Assembly (NCBI GenBank): GCA_002412765.1
Contig: DHVR01000023.1
Location: 3,783 to 67,782 of the forward strand
Origin: Leptolinea sp. UBA5203
GTDB taxonomy: Bacteria; Chloroflexota; Anaerolineae; Anaerolineales; Anaerolineaceae
DNA: 64,000 nucleotides
Direction of reading: 5' to 3'
In this document: piece after piece, positions 26,362 to 34,810 of the stretch
Layout: each line of letters starts with the position of its first letter
Numbering within the stretch: the first letter of the stretch is position 1
Program-made: the position numbers and the translations under genes
Notes under the pieces: model-generated
What the model saw: only the letters and a program-made list of their open reading frames with translations
Database searches by the model: none
What the model was told of the DNA's origin: nothing

Positions 26362-26469
26362 GGCCTGGCTTATCCTGAAAGTTCAGGCAACCGCAAATGG
26401 GGATTAGTCTCCAATAATACGGGGAAACACACAACAGAGTTATGCCTTGAAGGTTGGCATAACTCTGTT
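26362..26469. other. Structured intergenic region, possible small RNA
   Basis: In the gene-free stretch 25986-26615, two short stems come first: CCTGA/TCAGG near 26371-26384, and TGGGGA/TCTCCA near 26397-26412. A perfect 14-bp hairpin follows (26433-26446 with 26456-26469). The clustering suggests a structured transcript, but there is no clear promoter or T tract. I could not match it to a known riboswitch. Confidence 0.3.
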
Positions 26470-26520
26470 GGCATTTAATCTTGAAGTCTCTTTACCTTTC
26501 GGCTCATTGATTTAAACGCA

Positions 26521-26546
26521 AATCCGCAGGCATAAACCTGCGGATT
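26521..26546 (-). terminator. Hairpin after the CUT2 permease gene
   Basis: AATCCGCAGG and CCTGCGGATT pair around a 6-base loop, 70 bp past the permease stop codon. The downstream minus-strand tract TTGCGTTT is only moderately T-rich. Confidence 0.6.
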
Positions 26547-26615
26547 CACACAGAGACTGGAGAGAGATTTGCCCTAAGTTAGGCAGTCAAACATAAGGAG
26601 AAGGTATCCCAGATT

Positions 26616-27800
26616 TTACTTTCCTCGGTTACGAGTTGCGACATCAAAGATTACAGCACCAGCCAATACAGCACCACGAACAATATATTGATAGGCAATA
26701 CCAATGCCCATCAGGTTCATACCACTTGTCAAGGACATCATCACCAGGGCACCGATCAGCGAACCAACCACTTTACCCACACCGCCTGCGGCAGAAACAC
26801 CGCCTACGTAGGCAGCTGCAATAGCATCCAGCTCAAATAAAGTTCCTGCTGTTGTGGTTGCAGATTGCAGGCGCGCCGAGAATAAGATGCCTGATAACGC
26901 GGATAGCATACCCATGGAACCGAAAACGACGTAAATCAATTTCTTGACGCTGATACCGCTCAATTCAGCCGCTTCCGGATTGCCGCCAATCGCATAGATG
27001 TAGCGTCCCAAGACCGTTTGCGTGGTTATAAAATGGTAAACCAGGACCACAATCAGTACGATCACCACTGTCCAGGACAAACCATTGTATCCTGCCAGTA
27101 CCCAGGTAATAGCGCCGACAATGAGGGAGATAAAGAAAATCTTGAGGACGAACATATTCAAGGGAAGAACTTCAAAATTGTAACTTTGTTTGTTTTTCCT
27201 TCCCCGCAGTTCAGAGATGATAAACGCGATAATCGCAATTACCCCAAGTAACAAAGTGAGTTTATGCAATCCAGGCAAAAAGCCCATAGCAGGAAAATCG
27301 GGGATATAGCCATTTCCCAGTGCATTAAAGGTGGCATCGGGGATAATGATGGTACCAGTGCTTTCCGTCACCACCAAAATCGCTCCGCGATAGATCAACC
27401 AACCAGCCAGAGTAGCCACAAAGGAAGGAATTTTCAATTGCGCAACCAGAAACGCAATGATCATTCCCGCCATGATACCCATCACCATAACCATGGGGAT
27501 GACGATATAGACAGGGAGACCCCAAAACACGAGTGCAATGGCAGCAACAGCGCCGAGGAAACCAGCCAGGAAACCCACTGAAAGATCAATGTGACGGATG
27601 ACAATCACCAGGGTCATACCCACACCCAGTACAGCAATATATCCCGTTTGATTGAGCAAGTTGCTGATATTTCTTGAAGAAATAAAGATACCTTTTGTGG
27701 TTACAGTGAAGATCGCCATAATGACAAACAGGGCGATGTACATGCCATATTCACGGATATTCTGCTGCAGAAGTTTTTGTAAATTTTTTACGAACGACAT
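26616..27800 (-). CDS. CUT2 sugar ABC transporter permease (XylH/GguB/MglC type)
   Basis: A 394-aa inner-membrane permease with about ten hydrophobic segments. The family motif is seen in AIGGNPEAAELSGISVKKLIY (ATPase contact) and VGGVSAAGGVGKVVGSLIGA. Length and ending match xylose/multiple-sugar permeases. It is the last gene of the binding protein-ATPase-permease operon, 11 bp after the ATPase. The ATPase docking site here is also a possible contact for the kinase-fused ABC domain upstream. Confidence 0.95.
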   Translation of the reverse strand: MSFVKNLQKLLQQNIREYGMYIALFVIMAIFTVTTKGIFISSRNISNLLNQTGYIAVLGVGMTLVIVIRHIDLSVGFLAGFLGAVAAIALVFWGLPVYIVIPMVMVMGIMAGMIIAFLVAQLKIPSFVATLAGWLIYRGAILVVTESTGTIIIPDATFNALGNGYIPDFPAMGFLPGLHKLTLLLGVIAIIAFIISELRGRKNKQSYNFEVLPLNMFVLKIFFISLIVGAITWVLAGYNGLSWTVVIVLIVVLVYHFITTQTVLGRYIYAIGGNPEAAELSGISVKKLIYVVFGSMGMLSALSGILFSARLQSATTTAGTLFELDAIAAAYVGGVSAAGGVGKVVGSLIGALVMMSLTSGMNLMGIGIAYQYIVRGAVLAGAVIFDVATRNRGK

Positions 27801-27811
27801 CTAGAGCCTCC

Positions 27812-29332
27812 TCAATTCGTTGCCAGATGCATGATATTTTCCTGCGTCGCTTCCTCAATGGGAAGTTCGCCTGTAATTTTCCCTGAGGAAACGATATAAA
27901 TACGATCGCTCATACCCAGAATTTCCGGCAACTCAGAAGAGATCATGATAATGCTCATTCCTTGTTGCACCAATTTATTCATGATGGTATAGATTTCATA
28001 CTTGGTGCCAACATCAATACCACGCGTGGGTTCATCCAGGATCAGAATATCGGGGCCGACAAACAACCATTTCGCCACGGAGACCTTTTGCTGATTGCCG
28101 CCACTTAAGTTTTCTACTAATTGCTCAACACTTGGGGTCTTGATATTGAGTGAATCTTTGTACTCAATTGATACAACCACTTCTGCATTATTATTAACAA
28201 TGCCGCGGGTAGAAATTTGTTTCAGGTTTGCCAGGGTAATATTCTGTTTTACATCCTGTGTCAGGATCAAACCATCGCCTTTACGATCTTCACTGACATA
28301 GGCCAGACCCGCACGAATGGCTTCACTGGGATGATGTACCTTGACTTTTTCTCCCTTGATAAACATTTCGCCATGAATGCGATAGCCACCGGGATTTCCG
28401 AAAATACTCAAAGCTAATTCCGTTCTGCCTGAACCCATGAGTCCGGCAAATCCAACAATTTCGCCTTTTTTCAGATTAAAATTAACATCTTTGAGGATGG
28501 TTCTGCCAAGGGTTGGATCATAAGCATTCCAATTCTTCACTTCCAAAACCGTTTCGCCAATCTGTTTGGATAAACGGGGTGGGTAGATATTATCAATTTC
28601 GCGTCCAACCATGTTCTTGATTAACGCAGTCTCGGTAACCTCACCTTTTTTTGCATCCAGTGTACAGATCGTTTTTCCATCCCGTAAGACGGTTACTTTA
28701 TCGGCAATTTCAATTACTTCTTTCAATTTATGGGAAATTAAAACACAGGTCACGCCCTGGTTTCGGATTTCACGTAGAATATTCAGGAGATTTTTACTAT
28801 CATCTTCATTTAAAGCAGATGTTGGTTCATCAAGAATTAATAATTTTACATTTTTGCTAAGCGCTTTTGCAATTTCAATCAATTGCTGTTTGCCAACCCC
28901 CAAGTCCTTTACTTCTAGGGAAGGGTTGACATCCAGATTTACTTTCTTTAACATATCGGTTGCTTGCTGAATGGTTTCATTCCAATTCATCAATGGGCCT
29001 TTGCGAATTTCATGGCCAAGGAAAATGTTCTCATAGACGGTCATTTGAGGGACTAAAGCCAGTTCTTGATAAATAATAGCTATGCCAACATTTTCGCTGT
29101 CACGAATACCTTTAAATTTTTGAATTTCACCATCAATGAGGATATCGCCACAATAGTCCCCGTGTCCGTAGACGCCGCTCAACACCTTCATCAAGGTTGA
29201 TTTACCAGCCCCATTTTCGCCAACCAAACAATGAATTTCTTGTTTTTCCACCTTGAAACTTACGTTGTCCAAGGCTCTTACACCCGGAAATTCCTTGGTT
29301 ATATTTTGCATTTCTAAGATAGGTGTACTCAT
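27812..29332 (-). CDS. CUT2 sugar ABC transporter ATPase (XylG/GguA type)
   Basis: A 506-aa protein with two fused ABC domains. Domain 1 has Walker A GENGAGKST, the Q-loop in IAIIYQELALV, a divergent signature DLGVGKQQ, Walker B LLILDEPTSAL and switch histidine LISHKLKEV. Domain 2 has the degenerate Walker A GLMGSGRTE, signature LSGGNQQK and LILDEPTRGID. This asymmetric arrangement is normal for RbsA-type ATPases. It powers uptake of the monosaccharide bound by the duplicated binding protein. Confidence 0.96.
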   Translation of the reverse strand: MSTPILEMQNITKEFPGVRALDNVSFKVEKQEIHCLVGENGAGKSTLMKVLSGVYGHGDYCGDILIDGEIQKFKGIRDSENVGIAIIYQELALVPQMTVYENIFLGHEIRKGPLMNWNETIQQATDMLKKVNLDVNPSLEVKDLGVGKQQLIEIAKALSKNVKLLILDEPTSALNEDDSKNLLNILREIRNQGVTCVLISHKLKEVIEIADKVTVLRDGKTICTLDAKKGEVTETALIKNMVGREIDNIYPPRLSKQIGETVLEVKNWNAYDPTLGRTILKDVNFNLKKGEIVGFAGLMGSGRTELALSIFGNPGGYRIHGEMFIKGEKVKVHHPSEAIRAGLAYVSEDRKGDGLILTQDVKQNITLANLKQISTRGIVNNNAEVVVSIEYKDSLNIKTPSVEQLVENLSGGNQQKVSVAKWLFVGPDILILDEPTRGIDVGTKYEIYTIMNKLVQQGMSIIMISSELPEILGMSDRIYIVSSGKITGELPIEEATQENIMHLATN

Positions 29333-29369
29333 GATTGCTCCGGTTAAAACACATTCTTGTAGAGATAAT

Positions 29370-29399
29370 GGGATAGTGATGGTTGCCCATCACTATCCC
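29370..29399 (-). other. Perfect 13-bp mRNA hairpin between binding protein and ATPase genes
   Basis: Arms 29370-29382 and 29387-29399 are exact inverted repeats with a 4-base loop. No T tract follows on the minus strand. It probably stabilises the binding-protein part of the message. Confidence 0.65.
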
Positions 29400-29420
29400 G
29401 TCCTTTCTTACTGCATTCTA

Positions 29421-31589
29421 TTATGGCAGGTTGGTGAAATCACCAGCTACATAATATTCGGAGTCGATTAGAGCAGACACAACATTGGCTTTGTCAACCG
29501 TAATAACTTCAGACTGTTTGGCGGGAACTTGGATCTTGCCATTGTCATAGGCACCGGTGGTTTCGGGGGTTTCGCCTTTCAGGACGGAAACAGCCATACC
29601 AATGGAGTCTTTTACCAGGGTGCGGACATCTTTGAAGACAGTCATAGACTGTTTGCCATCGATAATGTATTGAACGGAAGCTTTCTCAGCATCCTGACCG
29701 GTCACCATGTAGCTGGTGACGTCTTTGTCAGCTGCGAAAGCATCGGCGATTGCGCGGGCGGTTCCATCGTTCGGGGCAAGAATGAAGACATTACCCTTGT
29801 CCGCAGCGGGGGCTGCAGTCAGGTTAGATTCTGCCAGAGTCTTGGCGGTGTTGAAGTCCCAGTTGGTGGTAACCTGGCCGATGATGGCGCTCATTTCGTC
29901 GCGGGTTAAGGTGCCTTTGGCTTGCAGAGCTACAGCTTCGCTGGAGTTCTTGATGACGAAGGTACCGTCAGCAATCTTGGGCTGCAGAACATTCCATGCA
30001 CCTTCGAAGAACAAGAAAGCGTTATTGTCAGAAGCGGCACCAGCATATAAGTACAGAGGATTGCCGGTTCCGGTTGCATTGTCAGCCAGGTACTGAGCCT
30101 GGGCTGCACCAACGGCAACACTATCAAAGGTCACATAGTAGTCAACTGTGTTGGTGCCAGTAATTAAGCGGTCATAGGATATGACGGTTACACCAGCGGC
30201 ACGGGCTGCATCAGCAGAAGCTGCGGCGGCATTGCCGTCTTGCGGGCAAATGATGAGAACTTTGATGCCCTTGGTGATTAAAGCCTCGACATTGGCTTTT
30301 TCTTTGGCAGAATCGCCCTGGCTGAAGAGAATTTCTACTTCATAACCAGCGGCTGCTAAAGCTTCCTGGAAACGAGTTTCGTCCTGAATCCAGCGGGGTT
30401 CGTCTTTGGTCGGCAGTACGATACCAACAGAAAGGCCAACTTCGGCAGCGGGGGCAGCAGCTTCACCCAAACCGGTGAAATCGGTGGCGGCATAATAACC
30501 GGAATCGATCAAAGCGGCCTGAACATTTGCGGCATCCACAGTGATAACTTCGGACTGTTTGGCGGGAACATCTTTTTTACCATTGGCATACGCACCAGTG
30601 GTTGCGGGAGTTTCACCTTTCAGAACCGAGACAGCCATACCGATGGCATCTTTAACCAAGGTGCGGACATCTTTGAAGACAGTCATGGACTGTTTGCCAT
30701 CGATAATGTATTGAACGGAAGCTTTCTCAGCATCCTGACCGGTCACCATGTAGCTGGTGACGTCTTTGTCAGCGGCGAAAGCATCGGCGATTGCACGAGC
30801 AGTTCCATCGTTCGGGGCAAGAATGAAGACATTACCCTTGTCCGCAGCGGGGGCAGCGGTCAGGTTGGATTCTGCCAAAGTCTTGGCGGTGTTGAAGTCC
30901 CAGTTGGTGGTAACCTGGCCGATGATAGCGCTCATTTCGTCACGGGTTAAAGTGGCTTGAGCTTGCATCGCAACAGCTTCGCTGGAATTCTTGATGACGA
31001 AGGTGCCGTCAGCAATCTTGGGCTGCAGAACATTCCATGCACCTTCGAAGAATAAGAAAGCGTTGTTGTCAGAAGCGGCACCAGCATATAAGTACAGAGG
31101 ATTGCCGGTTCCGGTTGCATTGTCAGCCAGGTACTGAGCCTGGGCTGCACCAACGGCAACACTATCAAAGGTCACATAATAGTCTACAGTATCCGTACCG
31201 GTGATCAGGCGGTCATAGGAGATTACTGTTACACCAGCGGCGCGGGCTGCATCGGAAGCAGCAGCGGCGGCTTCACCGTCTTGCGGGCAAATGATGAGGA
31301 CTTTGATGCCCTTGGTGATTAAAGCCTCGACATTGGCTTTTTCTTTGGCAGAATCACCCTGGCTGAAGAGAATTTCTACTTCATAACCAGCGGCTTTCAA
31401 GGCATCTTTGAACCGAGTCTCATCCTGAATCCAACGAGGTTCGTCTTTGGTCGGCAGTACGATACCAACGGCCAAACCACCTTCACCTTCTGTACCAGCG
31501 GCAGGTGCAGCTGGCTTACAAGCCGAAAGCACCATGACAACCATTACCAAAATGGCTATCAAATTAAATAAAGAACTTCTTTTACGCAT
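29421..31589 (-). CDS. CUT2 sugar-binding lipoprotein with two tandem binding domains
   Basis: A 722-aa secreted binding protein, about twice the usual length. Signal peptide with lipobox VLSAC (Cys24). Binding domain 1 spans about residues 38-373 and domain 2 about 385-722. A short linker (GEAAAPAAEV) joins them. The copies differ at few positions (for example FKDALKAAG against FQEALAAAG; MQAQATL against LQAKGTL). Each keeps the ligand region GIVLPTKDEPRWIQDETRF, SYDRLITGT and ILAPNDGTA, as in ChvE/XylF-type proteins. A single frame and a single signal peptide show a true fusion. Both sites look intact, so each chain could bind two sugars or bridge two partners. Confidence 0.95.
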   Translation of the reverse strand: MRKRSSLFNLIAILVMVVMVLSACKPAAPAAGTEGEGGLAVGIVLPTKDEPRWIQDETRFKDALKAAGYEVEILFSQGDSAKEKANVEALITKGIKVLIICPQDGEAAAAASDAARAAGVTVISYDRLITGTDTVDYYVTFDSVAVGAAQAQYLADNATGTGNPLYLYAGAASDNNAFLFFEGAWNVLQPKIADGTFVIKNSSEAVAMQAQATLTRDEMSAIIGQVTTNWDFNTAKTLAESNLTAAPAADKGNVFILAPNDGTARAIADAFAADKDVTSYMVTGQDAEKASVQYIIDGKQSMTVFKDVRTLVKDAIGMAVSVLKGETPATTGAYANGKKDVPAKQSEVITVDAANVQAALIDSGYYAATDFTGLGEAAAPAAEVGLSVGIVLPTKDEPRWIQDETRFQEALAAAGYEVEILFSQGDSAKEKANVEALITKGIKVLIICPQDGNAAAASADAARAAGVTVISYDRLITGTNTVDYYVTFDSVAVGAAQAQYLADNATGTGNPLYLYAGAASDNNAFLFFEGAWNVLQPKIADGTFVIKNSSEAVALQAKGTLTRDEMSAIIGQVTTNWDFNTAKTLAESNLTAAPAADKGNVFILAPNDGTARAIADAFAADKDVTSYMVTGQDAEKASVQYIIDGKQSMTVFKDVRTLVKDSIGMAVSVLKGETPETTGAYDNGKIQVPAKQSEVITVDKANVVSALIDSEYYVAGDFTNLP
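29424..31478 (-). repeat. Intragenic tandem duplication, about 1041-bp period
   Basis: The two halves of the binding-protein gene (about 30470-31478 and 29424-30437) are alike at the DNA level over long blocks. Examples are the segments around 29990-30150 and 31010-31180. Silent differences are few, which points to a recent duplication or continuing gene conversion. Confidence 0.9.
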
Positions 31590-31627
31590 TGTCTTTCCTC
31601 CAAATGTGGCTCAAAAAATTGATTCAG

Positions 31628-31722
31628 AACTGGCTAAGCTTATCCAGTTTCTTCCATGGATTGGTGATGAGACGCCAAATAAACATCTTCATCTTCAAGA
31701 TGGCAGGCATCTTTGTCTCATC
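31628..31722 (-). promoter_or_regulatory. Structured leader before the duplicated binding-protein gene
   Basis: Two inverted repeats lie in the 396-bp gap upstream of the start codon: AACTGG/CCAGTT (31628-31633, 31644-31649) and GATGAGAC/GTCTCATC (31666-31673, 31715-31722). The latter encloses a CATCTT-C-AAGATG repeat. They would fold in the mRNA leader. No known riboswitch is recognised. The rest of 31590-31985 holds no gene. Confidence 0.35.
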
Positions 31723-31985
31723 GAGTACACAAACAAAAAGAGCACATATTTCTAACAATAAAGGTGGAAACAGGTTCCATGCTAAATGCAGACTCTTTGC
31801 AAAATTCGATCCGAGATCAGGTACGGTAAATTATGATTTATATTGGAAGGTGATGATTGAAATACCATTCAAAAATATTATTCGGCGTTTCTTGATGGTA
31901 ACATAATAGAAGTTTAGCAAATTATCAATCCAATTTCTGTCCACTTCCCCCTAAATATTCTGGGGGATTCCCCCCTAATGAGTTC

Positions 31986-33599
31986 TTAATGTTCGAAAAC
32001 CGCCTCCGTATCTGCCAAAACCCTGAGTTGAGGGATTTCAGCAACCAGCATGGATCCTCTATTAACCCCTTGCTGAATGCTAAATCTCCCACCCAATAAG
32101 GCAACTCGTTCATTAATGCCGATTAATCCGAAATGTCCATTGTTGGCAAGTTTAGCCAGGTCAAAATCTTCCATACCACCTTTACCATCATCCGAGATGG
32201 TGATTGTGAGGATTTGTGACGAAGTAAATTTAAGGGTGATTTGCACATTGGATGCCTGGGCATGCCGCCAAACATTGTTTAATCCTTCCTGCACGATCCG
32301 AAAAATGGATAACTCCGTATTTTCGGGTAATCGCCCCAGACGCTCATCCAGATGCAGGGTAACATATATGCCGGTTCGAATAGACCAGTCTCTTGAAAAA
32401 GATTGCAGCGCGGCGCCCAAACCCAAGCTGTCAATCGTCGGAGGGCGCAGGTTTCCGCAAATAATGCGCAAGTTATCCACTAATTCGCGAATATTCTGAC
32501 GGACTTCTGTTAGATCATTGACCAATTCATCGGAAATCGGCATTTCGGTTTCCATATCTTCCAATTCGTAATTAATACTTAGGAGATCCTGAATCACCTG
32601 ATCATGTATTTCACGGGCAACATGCTTCCGTTCTTCCTCACGTTCTGCAATCAACCGTCGTTGCGCTTCCAATAGGGCTAAATTTGCCTGATCCAAGGCT
32701 TGAACCTGCTCGGCTAACTGTTCAGTCAACTGCCTGTTCATTCCTGGACCAATTGGCATGTCCCTGCCTAGTAATATTTGGTTATAGCGTAATTTCTCGG
32801 TATTTTCACGAATCCGGTTATAAGTATCAAGATTTAAAATAGCTGGACTTGGTTTTTGCAGATCATTGATGCCCAATAATAAATCCACGACGGATTTTCT
32901 ATCCGTTTCACTGGTTTGTAAGTCCGCAATTTTACAGCCTTGATTTAGCACAATAATTCGATCCGTAACTGCAAATAAATGTTCCAGGTTATTACTGGTG
33001 AGCAAAACCGCCACACCTTGCTTCCGCCAGTTTTGAATTAATCCAAGCAGACGCTGTTGGTAGTCGAACCCCAACATCAAGGTGGGTTCATCGATGATAA
33101 CCAATTTAGCGTTATGGGTTAAAGTGCGCCCGATGGCTATCATTTGCCGCAGCTCCCCGGAAAGGTTGTAAACCTTTTCGTGAAGGGATTTTACTTGCAC
33201 ACCCAATTTTTCTAGAATCTGATTGGCCACATGATCCATCTGCTGAATATCCAGTATTCGCAGCCAACCTAATTTTGCGGGCCATCCAATTTCGCTGCCT
33301 AAAAACAAATTACTGACCACATCCAAATGGTCATCCAAATTCGGTTTTTGATGGATTACCGCTATCCCATGGGACTTTGCAGTAAATGGCCAATTCAGTG
33401 TTTTGCCAGAAAATACAATCCGACCGGAATTTGGTTTATAAAGCCCTGCTACCAACATGGCGATAACCGATTTACCCGAACCAATACTGCCCGTCAGCCC
33501 TACAACTTCACCAGGATGGATATCCATACTGACGTTTTGCACGACTGGAAGGGTGCCAAATGTTTTTGATAAATTTATGACCCTCAATATTGGTTTCAT
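31986..33599 (-). CDS. Fusion of a degenerate ABC ATPase domain to a NarL-type histidine kinase
   Basis: About 537 aa with no membrane segment. Residues 1-225 are an ABC domain closest in pattern to domain 1 of CUT2 ATPases. It has Walker A GSIGSGKS (37-44), the Q-loop in IAVIHQKPNL, signature NLSGELRQ (family LSGGQ) and Walker B LVIIDEPT. The switch histidine is replaced by Asn (TSNNLEHL, about 203). After a coiled linker comes a HisKA_3 dimerisation helix with phospho-acceptor His332 (REIHDQVIQDL). The HATPase core follows with N-box EGLNNVWRHA, DDGKGG and GLIGINERV. The frame opens at 33626, but TATAAT of the likely promoter overlaps that ATG, so the ATG at 33599 is preferred. It sits upstream of the sugar-transporter genes and divergent from the response regulator. 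Confidence 0.9.
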   Translation of the reverse strand: MKPILRVINLSKTFGTLPVVQNVSMDIHPGEVVGLTGSIGSGKSVIAMLVAGLYKPNSGRIVFSGKTLNWPFTAKSHGIAVIHQKPNLDDHLDVVSNLFLGSEIGWPAKLGWLRILDIQQMDHVANQILEKLGVQVKSLHEKVYNLSGELRQMIAIGRTLTHNAKLVIIDEPTLMLGFDYQQRLLGLIQNWRKQGVAVLLTSNNLEHLFAVTDRIIVLNQGCKIADLQTSETDRKSVVDLLLGINDLQKPSPAILNLDTYNRIRENTEKLRYNQILLGRDMPIGPGMNRQLTEQLAEQVQALDQANLALLEAQRRLIAEREEERKHVAREIHDQVIQDLLSINYELEDMETEMPISDELVNDLTEVRQNIRELVDNLRIICGNLRPPTIDSLGLGAALQSFSRDWSIRTGIYVTLHLDERLGRLPENTELSIFRIVQEGLNNVWRHAQASNVQITLKFTSSQILTITISDDGKGGMEDFDLAKLANNGHFGLIGINERVALLGGRFSIQQGVNRGSMLVAEIPQLRVLADTEAVFEH

Positions 33600-33624
33600 A
33601 GCTTCTCTGGTTTCCTGTTTTTCC

Positions 33625-33652
33625 ATTATACATGATCTGATTAACCAACCAA
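33625..33652 (-). promoter_or_regulatory. Promoter of the kinase gene
   Basis: TTGGTT (33647-33652), a 16-bp spacer and TATAAT (33625-33630) on the minus strand. Transcription would begin near 33618, which supports the start codon at 33599. Confidence 0.5.
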
Positions 33653-33687
33653 CTTATTTTTTAGAGGATTACCTGAGACAAATTTAT

Positions 33688-33715
33688 TTGTCCATAAAAC
33701 CAACCGTGGTATAAA
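33688..33715 (+). promoter_or_regulatory. Promoter of the response regulator gene, probably leaderless
   Basis: TTGTCC (33688-33693), a 16-bp spacer and TATAAA (33710-33715) lie so close to the ATG at 33722 that transcription should start at or next to the start codon. No Shine-Dalgarno sequence is present. Confidence 0.5.
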
Positions 33716-33721
33716 TAACTC

Positions 33722-34774
33722 ATGAAACAATCACGACTCTTACTAGCTGATGATCATGCCATCGTCCGGGCTGGGATGCGAAAGACTTTGGAAGAGGTTC
33801 CGAATTTAATCCTTGTAGATGAAGTTGGAAATGGGCCGGATGTTTTTGCTGCCCTGGAGAAATACCCGATAGATTGTCTATTGATTGACGTATCCATGCC
33901 TGACTTTGACCCGATTTATGCCATGGGTGTCATCCGCGAAAAGTATCCGGAATTAAAAGTCCTGGTGGTCAGTGCACATGATGACGATGTGTATGTCCAG
34001 GGATTGCTCAGTGCCGGAGCGAATGGCTACCATATGAAAGATCAACCGCTGAACGACTTGAAATTGGCTGTCCAACGCATTTTGGATGGAGAACGCTGGA
34101 TATCCAGTAATTTATTGGATCGATTGATTGATCATGCCCAGGGAAAAAAACCCGTGCCGTTATTGACCAATCGCCAACGAACTTTGCTCCAGTTGCTTCA
34201 ACAAGGATTTGATAATCAGACTATTGCCCAGGAAACCGGGTTAAGTGTAAAAACGGTTGAAAACCATCTGACACGGTTATATCGCCAGTTGAATGTACAA
34301 AGCCGCCTGGAAGCGGTAAATTTCTCCATGCGTAATCCCCAGATTCTTGGTACCCCCGGTAAGGATGCCGCCGAGTCCACTGAGATGGGCAGCCATGAGA
34401 ATCAGAAGGATATCAACATCCTGGTTGTGGATGATAATGCCCGCTACCGGAAACAATTACAGCGCATGATCGGCAGGATTGTGCCAAGAGCAACCATTTA
34501 CGAAGCCAAAGATATCCAGGGAGCCGTCCACCTGGCCCAGAGTATTGAATTTCAACTCAGCCTGATCGACGTGGTCTTGGGAGATGTGGATGGCATTACC
34601 TGTACGCGGCGCATCAAAGCCATTCGCCCCAATAGCCGGATCGTTCTGATGAGCGCCTATCCGGATCGCGAATTTCACAAACAGGGTTTGCAGGCCGGCG
34701 CTGTCGCCTTTTTGGATAAGAAAGATTTGGATCTTTCCACCTTGCGTCAACTGATTGAAGATGTCACCCCTTAA
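33722..34774 (+). CDS. Response regulator with REC-HTH(LuxR)-REC architecture
   Basis: A 350-aa protein. The first receiver (1-120) has acidic pair DD at 10-11, phospho-acceptor Asp56 (LLIDVSMP) and Lys106. A LuxR/NarL helix-turn-helix follows at about 148-203 (LTNRQRTLLQLLQQGFDNQ, then GLSVKTVENHLTRLYRQL). After a 30-residue linker comes a complete second receiver (about 231-350) with DD at 237-238, Asp283 (LIDVVLGD) and Lys333. Both receivers keep all catalytic residues. A receiver placed after the DNA-binding domain is unusual. It is divergent from the ABC-fused kinase and is its likely partner. Confidence 0.93.
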   Translation: MKQSRLLLADDHAIVRAGMRKTLEEVPNLILVDEVGNGPDVFAALEKYPIDCLLIDVSMPDFDPIYAMGVIREKYPELKVLVVSAHDDDVYVQGLLSAGANGYHMKDQPLNDLKLAVQRILDGERWISSNLLDRLIDHAQGKKPVPLLTNRQRTLLQLLQQGFDNQTIAQETGLSVKTVENHLTRLYRQLNVQSRLEAVNFSMRNPQILGTPGKDAAESTEMGSHENQKDINILVVDDNARYRKQLQRMIGRIVPRATIYEAKDIQGAVHLAQSIEFQLSLIDVVLGDVDGITCTRRIKAIRPNSRIVLMSAYPDREFHKQGLQAGAVAFLDKKDLDLSTLRQLIEDVTP

Positions 34775-34810
34775 CAACTCCAGATGGTTTAAATATAAGG
34801 AGTAACCCTC

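Noticed and set aside
26362..26420. Possible c-di-GMP (GEMM-I) riboswitch because of GAAAG and CGCAAA motifs
   Set aside because: Spacing between the motifs and the second stem do not match the GEMM-I pattern, and no plus-strand gene follows.
34457..34777. Minus-strand open frame inside the response regulator
   Set aside because: Shadow of the well-supported second receiver domain.
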